A DNA stretch of 64,000 nt, from assembly GCA_019634595.1 (NCBI GenBank), contig JAHCBC010000004.1:186001-250000 (forward strand), given 5' to 3'. How positions within the stretch are numbered: position 1 is the stretch's first letter; the number at the start of each line of letters is the position of its first letter. Source of the DNA: Akkermansiaceae bacterium. GTDB lineage: Bacteria; Verrucomicrobiota; Verrucomicrobiia; Verrucomicrobiales; Akkermansiaceae. Positions 43,772-54,000 of this stretch are shown in pieces. Made by a program: the position numbers and the translations under genes. Below the pieces are notes generated by a model. The model was not told where the DNA came from, did no database searches, and was given only the letters and a program-made list of their open reading frames with translations.

Positions 43772-44866
43772 CTACTGAACTTCTGAAGAACCCAACAATT
43801 CGACTTCCTCCACAGGTATCCCAACCTTGTCTTCCGTGAGGTAGTGATCAGCCTTCCCGGGAGCATGCATGATAGCGATCACAACAACCGGTCGGTCACT
43901 ATCCTTGTTCTTCCACGAGGCCTTCCGCGGGACTTGGAAATTCTGAATGCTGCTGCCGTCAGCGAACATCCGTTTGGCTTCCATAGCAGGTAATTGTACA
44001 AGATCCTCACGTACGGGTGCGGGCCTCTTGCTTTCTGACGGATGAGATTCAGGGGACTTTGGAGTTGATATCGCATCGCACAGTTCCTCGGCCATGTCGA
44101 ATTCCTGCGACAGAGTGAGAGGCTGTCTTGTACGAGATTTTCTGCCGCTCGACACCAACTTCACCAATTGATTGAGACTCGCCGACTTTACATTGGCTCC
44201 CCCTACCTTCAGCATCAAGCTGGCATTCATGTGCATTGCGTCCTCCAACTGGCACGCCGCGTCGCCATTTTCCATCAGCGCCCTGATGAAGTCATTGCCC
44301 CGCAAGCCGCTCAGATACTGCACGAGTTCGATATCCAGATAATCGTACCCCGCCCTCAAAAGCAGATCGCCAGACGACGTTCTAGCAAAATAGTCCTCAT
44401 CCAGGGTTGCAAGCCGTCCGTCGGGATAAACGATATTCGCCAGGTAGAGCGTCTCATCGCAGCGGTCGAGAACATTGAAGTAGAGCGTTTCGAACGCTTC
44501 CACCACCTCCTTCCGTAAGCCCATTTTTTCTCCCACTATCTGAAGATGATTATCGGGATCTTCGGAAAGCCCGGCGATGATCATCGCTTTCAGAACCGCT
44601 GATTCCGGACCGGAGTATAAGCGAAATGCTTCATGTAGGACAGGATTGGCGAACCGACCGGGAGCCAAGAATTCATGATACGCTGAAACCACGTGATGGT
44701 CTCGGCCGGTCAGCGGCATCGGAAACTCAATCCGTGCTTCCGCGCACCTTCTCGCCATCCTCCATCCGACCTCGGGATCCATTTCCAGCACGAAGGCACT
44801 CGCGAGGCTCTTCCCTGTCAGTTGGAGGCAGTATTTCACCAGCAAGGAAACCGTGCGGGAGGTCAT
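43772..44866 (-). CDS. Unknown 364-residue helical protein
   Basis: Not recognised. The N-terminal 240 residues are helical and conserved-looking (ARIEFPMPLTGRDHHVVSAY, EVVEAFETLYFNVLDRCDET, AGYDYLDIELVQYLSGLRGN). From about residue 260 it becomes disordered, then ends RPVVVIAIMHAPGKADHYLT. There is no signal peptide or membrane span. Its pattern (helical domain predicting contact with a mobile-element cargo protein) recalls uncharacterised proteins encoded near transposons; no function is proposed. Confidence 0.6.
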   Translation of the reverse strand: MTSRTVSLLVKYCLQLTGKSLASAFVLEMDPEVGWRMARRCAEARIEFPMPLTGRDHHVVSAYHEFLAPGRFANPVLHEAFRLYSGPESAVLKAMIIAGLSEDPDNHLQIVGEKMGLRKEVVEAFETLYFNVLDRCDETLYLANIVYPDGRLATLDEDYFARTSSGDLLLRAGYDYLDIELVQYLSGLRGNDFIRALMENGDAACQLEDAMHMNASLMLKVGGANVKSASLNQLVKLVSSGRKSRTRQPLTLSQEFDMAEELCDAISTPKSPESHPSESKRPAPVREDLVQLPAMEAKRMFADGSSIQNFQVPRKASWKNKDSDRPVVVIAIMHAPGKADHYLTEDKVGIPVEEVELLGSSEVQ

Positions 44867-45161
44867 GTTGTCGTTCTACCCAAAATAGCCTCGCCGCTCA
44901 ATCCGGACTTTAGGGCACTCCTAAGAATGGCGTTGCCCGACATTCAATGAGCGGATTCAACAGTTTTCCGATCCTTGGTGATCCGTGGGCAAATTAGCCA
45001 TCGACCCGCGCAGAGAAAGGATCGGAAACCTCTATATTTCTTGAAATCAAGAAGTAGCAATGAATCACCGCCACCTTGTTCAACTGAAAGTGCAGGGTAA
45101 TTCCCCGCGACCTTTTCCGCTTCCGGGAGAGCCGGGCCTCCGATAGACCCATTCCCGTCAC

Positions 45162-47695
45162 ATGGCTCTCAAGAAATCCGACCTCTACTCCTCCATCTGG
45201 GCCTCCTGCGACGCGTTGCGCGGAGGCATGGATGCCAGCCAATACAAGGACTACGTCCTCTTCCTGCTGTTCATCAAATACATCACCGACAAATACGGGA
45301 ACAGTGACGACTTCGCGCCTGCGGTGGTGATCCCCAAGGGGGCAATACCAAGGGCAAGACCAGCGCTTACGATCCCACCTGCGGCTCCGGGTCCCTGCTG
45401 CTGAAGGTGGCGGCGGAGGCTGGCAGGCGCATCACCCTAGAGGGCCAGGAGAAGGATGTTACCACCGCCGGTCTCGCCCGGATGAACATGATCCTGCACG
45501 ACTTCCTCACCGCCACAATCCTCTCCGGCAACACGCTCGCGGACCCGAAGTTCAAGGACGGCGAGAACCTCCGTGCTTATGACTACGTGGTGGCGAATCC
45601 ACCCTTCTCGGACAAGGCTTGGCTGACCGGTCTCACGCCCGCCACGGACCCCTACCAGCGCTTCGCGTGGGGCGAGCCTCCCGGGAAACAGGGAGACTAT
45701 GCCTACCTCCTTCACATCCTCCGCAGCATGAAAGCCACCGGAAAGGGAGCCTGCATCCTGCCCCACGGCGTCCTCTTCCGGGGAAATGCGGAGGCTGCCA
45801 TCCGCACTCACCTCGTGCGCTCCGGCATCCTCAAGGGCATCATCGGCCTGCCGGCGAATCTCTTCTACGGCACCGGCATCCCCGCCTGCATCCTCGTGCT
45901 GGACAAGGAGAACGCCGCCGCGCGCAAGGGCATCTTCATGGTGGATGCCAGCAAGGGCTTCGCCAAGGACGGGCCGAAGAACCGCCTCCGCGAGCGGGAC
46001 ATCCACAAGATTGTCGATGTCTTCACCCGCATGGATGAGGGGGGTGACCGCTACGCCCGCCTCGTGCCGCATGACGAGATCGCGAAGAACGACTTCAACC
46101 TTAACCTTCCTCGCTACATCGACAGCAGCGAGCCGGAAGACCTCCAGGACATCGCCGGGCACCTCTACGGCGGCATCCCCAACCGGGACATCGATGCCTT
46201 CGCAGCGGATTGGCAGGAGTATCCCGGCGTGCGCAAGGCCCTGTTCAAGCGCGGGGAGCGTTCCGGCTACTCTGCCCTGCGGGTGCCCGCAGCGGACATC
46301 GCCGCCACCATCCGACAGCACCCGGAGTTCATCACCTACCGGGACAAGGCAGTCTCCCAGTTCGACCAATGGAAAAAGGCCTTCCGCCCAAAGCTGGTGG
46401 GATTCGGCCAAGTCGATCACCCTAAGGAGCTGGCCCACCTCATCGGGGAAGGGCTGCTGCTCACCATGCAGTCCGTCTCCATCCTGGATCCTTACGCGAT
46501 TTACCAGCACCTCACGGACTACTGGACCGCCACCATGCAGGATGACTGCTACCTCATCTCCGCTGATGGTTGGGTGGCGGAGCCCACCCGCATCATCGAG
46601 ACGGGCAAGAACGGTAAGGTGAAGGACAAGGGCTGGACCTGCGACCTAGTGCCGAAGGCCCTCATCGTCGCCCGCTATTACGCGAAGGAACAAGCCGCCA
46701 TCGAGACGCTCCAGGCAGAATTGGAATCCGCCACCGCTAGCCTCACCGATTTGGAAGAGGAGCACTGTGGCGAGGAAGGCGTGCTGGGTCAGCTTGAGAA
46801 AATCGCCAAGAGCGAGATCAACGCCCGCTTGAAGGAGATCAAGAGCGACAAGGAAGCAAAGGAAGATGCTGCCATCCTCGTTCAATGGCTCCAGCTCAAT
46901 AACACCGAGTCCGAGACCAGGAAGGCCATCAGGGAAGCTGAGGCAGCGCTCGATCAACTGGCCCACGACCACTACGCGAATCTCACGCCAAAGGAGATTC
47001 ATACGCTGGTCGTGGATGATAAGTGGCTGGCAACCCTTACCACCTCCGTCCACGGTGAACTTGACCGCATCTCGGAGACACTTACCGCTCGCATCCGCAC
47101 CCTGGCCGAACGCTACGCCACTCCGCTCCCGGAACTGGAGGCGGAAGTCGCCACGCTTGCCGCCAAGGTGCAGAACGTCACCAAGAACGGATATTCCGTA
47201 AGTCCCAAAAAGATTTCTCCAACAACAAGCATCCAAAACTATTCTTTTGAACACTTTAAGATTTCTGATATGATGGAGTTGTGCCGAGCCCCTTGGGTCG
47301 AAGATTTGCGCCGCCAGCTAGGGGAGAAATGTCCCTTCGTCCATGGCATGCACCCTGCCCCCCCGACAAAAGACGCCCCCTTTCCGGAAGCCTCCGCCAT
47401 CCACTCCTTCCATCTCATCCCCGCCACCGAGGAAGCAGCGCGCCTCTTCTGGAAGCTGGAGATCCGCGAGCAGATCCGCTCCACCCGTTCCCCGGACGGT
47501 CTCCCTCCACCCGTGTGTTTATCGGTGACAAATATATTGGAGGCTCTGATGCGCTCCGCAGCATTCTGGGGAAGGTGTCCGCACACCCACTCCTTCGGTG
47601 TTCTTTTTATGAGGCAACACGCCCGAAATACCTCGACTACCAATTATCAAATGATACGCTCCATGGATCTCCCCCAGATTGTGCAGGTTGGTTGA
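45162..47695 (+). pseudogene. hsdM: Type I restriction-modification methylase subunit HsdM, internally deleted
   Basis: The first 60 codons are a good HsdM N-terminus (LKKSDLYSSIWASCDALRGG, KDYVLFLLFIKYITDKYG, VVIPKG). At about 45335-45350 the sequence jumps, with a frame change, to the AdoMet-binding motif (GNTKGKTSAYDPTCGSGSLL), losing about 130 codons of the helical domain; short CCAAGGG repeats flank the junction. The second frame then continues through motif IV (VANPPFSDKAW) to about 47190. Beyond that the tail to 47695 no longer resembles HsdM. No hsdS or hsdR is nearby. A decayed, orphaned gene. Confidence 0.85.
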
Positions 47696-47722
47696 ATCTG
47701 CCGCAAAATCCCCCCTTTATTG

Positions 47723-48796
47723 ATGAGAATCGTAACATCATATCACGTGACCGGACATTTTGCGGCGATCTTGGTCACTGCCCATCTTGGTTGTTCGTCC
47801 GTCCACGCCGGAGCGAAAAACCCCATCAGCATGCCGGAGTCCACCAACCCGTGGAGTTTTGGTACGGGCTACGCTCCATGGTTCAATCTCAAGGCTTCCT
47901 TCTCAGGACTCGGGGGGCTGCCAGCCGCGCGCCCGTTTCCCCTGCCAGGTGCCGCCGTCCGCGAGTATGACGACGGCTTCGTCCGTCCGGACATAAGCGG
48001 CAGCGCCACCACCACCACGAACTGGAGCTACCAGAATGCCTCACAGTATGATCCGGCCGGTGGCGGCTCGCTTACCTTCTCCATCACGGATGTTCCGGGC
48101 ACCGCTTCCACGCGGGAAACGGATGACGCTCTGGCCGCTTTCGAAATGTTCGCCTCACGTGACATGGGCACATTCCAACTGGGCGGCCAGGCGGTGAGCT
48201 GGGGGCTCATCGCCCGGATGAACTATGCCAATATAGGCATCCGGAGCGGCTCGACGCTGGCCCTCGATGGCCGGCGGATGACGGACACCTTCCAGCTCAA
48301 TGGGGTCGTTCCGCCGCTGGCCCCCTATACCGGCAGTTTCAACGGTCCCGGCCCGCTTCTGGGAACCACTCCCGTGCAGGACACGCTGCTGGTACCGGAC
48401 GGTGCGACGGTTTCCGGTTTCCGGGAGCTGGAGGCCAACCTGTTCGCCTTCAGTGCGGGACCATGGATATCATTCACCCCGTTCGAGAAATTCCACTTCC
48501 AACTGGAGGCGGGCGTGACCCTCGCCGTGATCGATGGCGATTACCGCCAGCGTTCCACCACGGCATTTGGAGGTGCCACCGCAACGTCCACCGCCCGCGG
48601 CGGGGACCGTGACGTGCTGCCCGGGTTCTATGCCGGCGGCACCGCCAGCTATGACTTCAACAGCCAGTGGTCCGGATTCGCCGGACTCCGCTACCAATAC
48701 CTGGACGCCTTCGAATTGAATGCCGGTGGCTCAAGGGCATCCCTTTCGTTTTCCCAATCTTTCATCGGCGTCATCGGCGTCCGTTTCCGGTTCTGA
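47723..48796 (+). CDS. Outer-membrane beta-barrel protein
   Basis: The ATG at 47723 follows a TTG one codon upstream; the leader is MRIVTSYHVTGHFAAILVTA. The body alternates short beta-strands typical of porin-like barrels (GPWISFTPFEKFHFQLEAGV, GFYAGGTASYDFNSQWSGFA, GLRYQYLDAFELNAGG) and ends in a C-terminal Phe (GVIGVRFRF), the BAM recognition signature. It is 357 residues, first of three co-directional surface-protein genes with gaps of 15 and 29 bases. Its upstream sequence is the decayed hsdM tail. Confidence 0.8.
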   Translation: MRIVTSYHVTGHFAAILVTAHLGCSSVHAGAKNPISMPESTNPWSFGTGYAPWFNLKASFSGLGGLPAARPFPLPGAAVREYDDGFVRPDISGSATTTTNWSYQNASQYDPAGGGSLTFSITDVPGTASTRETDDALAAFEMFASRDMGTFQLGGQAVSWGLIARMNYANIGIRSGSTLALDGRRMTDTFQLNGVVPPLAPYTGSFNGPGPLLGTTPVQDTLLVPDGATVSGFRELEANLFAFSAGPWISFTPFEKFHFQLEAGVTLAVIDGDYRQRSTTAFGGATATSTARGGDRDVLPGFYAGGTASYDFNSQWSGFAGLRYQYLDAFELNAGGSRASLSFSQSFIGVIGVRFRF

Positions 48797-48811
48797 TCCC
48801 CCTTCCCTCCC

Positions 48812-51031
48812 ATGAGACTGCTTTCCCTGATCTTTCTGCTCGCGTGGTCGTCCTGCGTCCTACAGGCGCAGAACCTGATCGCCAACGGCGACTTTGAACT
48901 CGGCAACCAGGGCTTCACCTCCGCCTACACCTATTCCGCGACCAACCTCACACCTGCGGAAACCTACGGCGTCCTGAAACTCCCGAGAGAGGCGCACTCG
49001 CTTTTCGCCAATCCCGGTGACCACACCACAGGCAACGGGTTCATGATGGTGGTGAATGGCTCCGACACCCCGCCCCAGCCCGTCGTCTGGGCCCAGGAAG
49101 TGAATGTCACTCCCGGGACGGACTACACTTTCTCCATCTGGGCCTCCAACCTCTACGGTGCGAACCCCTCCCAACTGGAGATGAGGGTCAACGGCGTGGT
49201 GCTGCCCCCCCTCGCCAATGTCCCGATCCCACTGGGCGACTGGACGAATTTCTCGCGCATCTGGAATTCGGGGGCCGCCACGACCGCCCGGCTGGAGATC
49301 GCCTTTGCCACCACCAGTTACGCGGGAAATGACACGGCGCTGGACGACTTCTCATTCTCCGCAGCTGATGGTCCCTGCCTGCAGGATGCAGATATCCCGG
49401 TCGGCTTCGAGTATCAGAAACTGTCCGCAGATGTGACGGTTCCCGGACGATCCAACCCGTTCCTCGCCGGGCATCCGGACGGCACGTACGCGAAAGCCGA
49501 CAGCGCCCCGGACCATAGCCCGGTCCTCGCCACCGCGGTGACCTCCGGCGACATCCTGTCCTTTTCCGCCACAGGATCCGTCTCATATGGTGGGTCATCC
49601 AACCCCACCGCGCCCCCTGACGGAGGGGCGGTGGGGAGCAGCGCCTCGGAAGTCGGCATCGCCGGCTATACGGGAGCGAACTCGCTCCCCATCGATGCGC
49701 TGGTAGGTGTGTTCCTGACGGACGCCATCCCGGCGAATCCCGCCCCGTCCGTGATGGAGTATCCGGATGGACTGGATTTCGAGGTTCTCGCCCCTGGCAA
49801 CAACCAGATCTTTTACATCGGTGATGGCCTCACCGGAAGGGGCACCGGCACGCGCCAGCAGTTCGTCGTTCCCAGCGGGGCGACGCGCCTGTTCCTCGGC
49901 ACGACGGATGGCTTCGGGTGGTATAACAACAGCGGCGCGTTCGAGGTGAAGATCTGCCGCTTGCGCAATGTCGCCGCGGGATCCCGCCTGGTGCCGACGG
50001 AGATCCGTTTCGACAAACCCGCCTACACCGCCGACCAGGGCGTCCCCATCAATGGCAGCATCATCATCGATCCGGTGCCCGTGGGCGGCCTCTACAGCCA
50101 GGGCATGATCATCAATGTGAGCAACCGGGAGGGAACCGTGGCCGGTGTCATCACCCCGGTGACCAATGCGACGCTGGATCACCACGGACTCATCCTCAAC
50201 TCCCCGGCGGACACCAGCACTTCCACCGGGACAGGCGGACTGAAAGGCTCCGGTCTCTTTTCCCCCGCTCTGCCCGTACTCAGCCGCAATGAGCTGGCGA
50301 CCTTCACCCTGACCGGGCTACCGGCCGGACTCTACGATCTGCGGATCTCGCCGTGGAACCAACTGGGACCCACGGAGGATATCTTTGTCACAGCCTACAG
50401 TGAAACCCTGGACCCTTTCATCACCTTCGTACCTTCCACCGTGGAAATCACCGGCATGACATCCGTCCCGGAGGTCACCGTCACGGGCAACGTCACGCTC
50501 AATCCGCAGACCGGCCTGCTGGAGCAGAACCTCACGCTCACCAACACCACGGGGCAAACGCTGCACGGCTTCCGCCTGCAAGTGACCGGCCTGCCGGAAG
50601 GCGTCATCCTCTGGAACCGCCACGGCTACGAGAACGGCATCCCCTACATCGATATCTTCGGCGACATCCTTCCGGGAGCCAGCATCAACATCCTGCTGGA
50701 ATACTACCGCCCCAGCCGCATCGCGGATTTCACCCCCGGATTCAACCTGTCCCCGCAGGAGGCGGAGCCCGAGCAACCCGGAGATGTCCCACCGCTCGCG
50801 CTCGACCTGCGCATCCTCCGGATCGACTCCCGCGGTCTGCTCGTGGAGTTCAAGACCCTGGCGGAGAAGCGCTACACCGTCCAATACAGCGATGATCTCA
50901 GCGTGTGGAAGGTCAGCCAGCCCTCGATCGCAGGCACCGGCGAGCGCGTCCAATGGCTCGACGCCGGGCCTCCGAAAACCGCCACCTTTCCGAACGGAAC
51001 CCGCTTCTACCGCATCGTCGAATCCGACTGA
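48812..51031 (+). CDS. Secreted lectin-like / CBM-containing protein
   Basis: This 739-residue protein has a Sec signal peptide (MRLLSLIFLLAWSSCVLQAQ). Residues 20-180 look like a carbohydrate-binding jelly-roll (NLIANGDFELGNQGFTSAYT, VTPGTDYTFSIWASNLYGAN, ALDDFSFSAADG). A PA14/lectin-like segment follows (NNQIFYIGDGLTGRGTGTR), then Ig-like strands, and a C-terminal LAEKRYTVQYSDDLSVWKVS motif common in verrucomicrobial surface proteins. It is probably exported and co-expressed with the barrel protein and the RHS protein on either side. Confidence 0.78.
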   Translation: MRLLSLIFLLAWSSCVLQAQNLIANGDFELGNQGFTSAYTYSATNLTPAETYGVLKLPREAHSLFANPGDHTTGNGFMMVVNGSDTPPQPVVWAQEVNVTPGTDYTFSIWASNLYGANPSQLEMRVNGVVLPPLANVPIPLGDWTNFSRIWNSGAATTARLEIAFATTSYAGNDTALDDFSFSAADGPCLQDADIPVGFEYQKLSADVTVPGRSNPFLAGHPDGTYAKADSAPDHSPVLATAVTSGDILSFSATGSVSYGGSSNPTAPPDGGAVGSSASEVGIAGYTGANSLPIDALVGVFLTDAIPANPAPSVMEYPDGLDFEVLAPGNNQIFYIGDGLTGRGTGTRQQFVVPSGATRLFLGTTDGFGWYNNSGAFEVKICRLRNVAAGSRLVPTEIRFDKPAYTADQGVPINGSIIIDPVPVGGLYSQGMIINVSNREGTVAGVITPVTNATLDHHGLILNSPADTSTSTGTGGLKGSGLFSPALPVLSRNELATFTLTGLPAGLYDLRISPWNQLGPTEDIFVTAYSETLDPFITFVPSTVEITGMTSVPEVTVTGNVTLNPQTGLLEQNLTLTNTTGQTLHGFRLQVTGLPEGVILWNRHGYENGIPYIDIFGDILPGASINILLEYYRPSRIADFTPGFNLSPQEAEPEQPGDVPPLALDLRILRIDSRGLLVEFKTLAEKRYTVQYSDDLSVWKVSQPSIAGTGERVQWLDAGPPKTATFPNGTRFYRIVESD

Positions 51032-51060
51032 GCCGCCCGTCCACCCGCCATTTTTCTGCC

Positions 51061-54000
51061 ATGCACGCCAAATCCCTCCTCGCCTGCCTAGGCCTCACCC
51101 TCTTTCCGCTTTCCCACGGCTCAGCCCAGGATGACTCACCGCCGGCGGTCACCGCCTCCTGGATCAATGCGGGCACCCCGCAGCGTTCGATGATCCAGTC
51201 CATCGGCGTCAGGTTCGACCGGAACGTTTCCCGGATGGTCAATGCCGGCAGCCTCAAGGTGCGCAACATCGCCACCGGCAATCTGGTCGATCTTTCCGGG
51301 ACCACCCTGATCTATGACCCGCGCAACAACTCCGCCAACTGGATGGTGGAGAAAGACCGCAGCGCGCTGCTTCCCGATGGCAACTACATCGCGTGGATCG
51401 AGATCGACACCATGCTGGATGGACACCGGCGGGACATGAATGCCGCCGGGGGCATCCCGGTGGATGACCATACCTTCGGCTTCCACCAATACTCCGGCGA
51501 CACCGACGGGGACCGGGACGTTGATTTCCGGGATGCCTCGGTGCTGCGGGAAACCTGGCAGCAGTCGCTCGGCCAGCAGCGTTTCAAGTCATTCCTCGAT
51601 TTCGACCTCACGGACTACGTCAACGAGGGTGACCGCGGCACGGTCAGCGGCAACTATTTCACGGTCCTCCCCCCCGCGCCCGCCATCCATCTTTTCCTCC
51701 GCAACGACACGGGGGACAGCACCACGGACAACAACACCGGACTCTATGCCTCCGCCTTCGGCAGCGTGGGGGCCTCGGAGGCGGTGTCCTGGCGGGCACG
51801 TCTCGGGAATGGCACTCCGGCGGATATCACCGCTCTGGTATCCATGGGGGCGGCGGCACTGGACAAAGCCTTCATCGACCAGTTGAACGGAGCCGCCCTG
51901 GTTCCCGGCTCCTACTCGCTCACCGTCGAGGCGCTCGATGCCGGAGGCGGCGTCATCGCCGCGGACACGCTGGCATTCGACTACTCCGGCCCTCCGGCTT
52001 TCCACCCCCACTTCATCACCACTCCACCTCCGGGCGTTTCGCTGGGGCAGGTCCAGGCCGCCGCGCCGCTGAACCTGTCCACCTGGAGCGTGCAACGCTG
52101 GCCGGGCAGCCAGGGAGCCGCCAACTGGGTGATCGAACCGGACGGTCTCTCCGTGGAGCAAAGGATCAACTCCGCACCATCCGCCCTCATCAGCGACCAA
52201 TCGTTCCTCAACCTCCGCATCACCGGATCCTTCCGGGTGGACACCACCGGGGACGATGACTTCATGGGATTCATCTTCGGCTACCAGAACAGCAAGCAGT
52301 TCTATGTATTCGACTGGAAACAGGCGACCCAGGGATCGCTGGGCGGCACGGCGCTGCGCGGCATGTGCATCAAGCGCTTCGATGCGGGCGCCGGGAATTT
52401 CACCGAAGCGGATTTCTGGTGGTCGAATGAGAACCGCCCGAACATGACCATCCTGTCGCCTCCGAATGACATCCCGTGGGTGGACTTCCAGGAATACAGG
52501 ATCACCCTGGACTTCACGCCAGGCCGCATCGTGGTGGAAGTGCGGAAAGATGACGGAACCCTGCTGGACCGCATGGAAGTGAACGACAACACGTTCACCG
52601 GCGGCAGCTTCGGCTTCTACAACTATTCCCAGGACAGTGTGATCTACAAAGGCTTCACCCAGGAAGCGCTCAACAACATCTATTTCTACGATTCCGAAGC
52701 GGTGGATCCGGATGGAGGTTCGGTCACCTATTCCATCGGCCAGGGTCCGCCGGGAGCGACCATCAATGCAACCTCCGGCTCCCTCCTGTGGCAGCCCACC
52801 ACCCCCGGAACCTTTCCGTTCCGCATCGTGGCCACGGATGAAGAGGGACTCACCGGCACCCAGGAGTTCGATGTCAATGTCACGCCGGTGGACGAACCTC
52901 CCACCGTCTATATCTCAAAGACCGCGCCATCAGTCCTGCCCGGCGAGGACATTTCATTCCGGGTCATCGCCACGGATGACCAGGAAGTCCGCCGCATGCG
53001 GCTGTTCATCGACGACTTCGAAGTCCCGCTCGATGATCAGGGGGTTCACACCACCAAGTTCAGCGCCATCGGGTCCGTGGAGCTGAAGGCGGTGGCCATT
53101 GATTCCGCGGGCCAGACCTCCTCCATCACCTCCTACATCAGGGTATTGGATCCGAATGCCCCGCCGACGGAGAATCCCAATGTCGTGGTCATCTCCCCAC
53201 CGGGACAGACCACCGGCAATCCATCCGATCTGCGGCCGCTGGTGTCCTTCCAGTCGCCTCTCCGCCCCGGGGACAACCCCGCCGCATTCACCGGAACCGT
53301 CACGCCGAATGGCGGCACGCTCCAGCGCTGGGTGTTCGAATGGGCCCCCGCCCGCACCGTGGATTTCTCGAACCTCAATTCGCCCGCCGTTCTCTGGCAG
53401 ACGATCCAGCAAGGGACATCCCCGCTCGCGGCGCAATCCGTGGCGGTCATCACGCCTGCGAACTATCCTGACGAATTGATCGCCTTCCGCCTGCGGGCGG
53501 AAAACACCAATGGTCTGGGAGCCATGACCAGCGTGGTCCTCAACCCGCGCTCCAACAACATCTCCGGCCCCGGCAGCACCACCGGCACCGGCAACGGTGC
53601 GACGCCACTCGCCAGCTTCACCTCACCACTCTCCGTTTCCAATGATCCCACCCTCATCCGCGGGACCATCTCCGCGAATGGCGGCACCCTGCAGAGCTGG
53701 GTGCTGGACCACGCCCCGCGGAATGTGGTGGATACCGCCAATCTGCAGGACCCGGCCGTCACCTGGACCATCCTGGCGCAGGGCACCACCCCCGCCACCA
53801 ACGCCCTGCTGACCACCATCGATCCCGCCAACTTCCCGAACCAGACCCAGGTGTTCCGGCTCACAGCCATCAACACCAACGGCAAAGGTCGCATCGCCAC
53901 GCTGATCTACAACCCGGTGGCCAGCGGCTATGCTGGTCCGGACGGCTCCACGGGCGTGATCCCCGCGAACGCCAACCGCCCGGTGACACGCATCACCTCC

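Noticed and set aside
47281..47970. Plus ORF overlapping the end of hsdM and the start of the barrel gene
   Set aside because: Pro/Arg/Ser-rich out-of-frame reading; only a short glutaredoxin-like motif stands out and it is listed as a finding.
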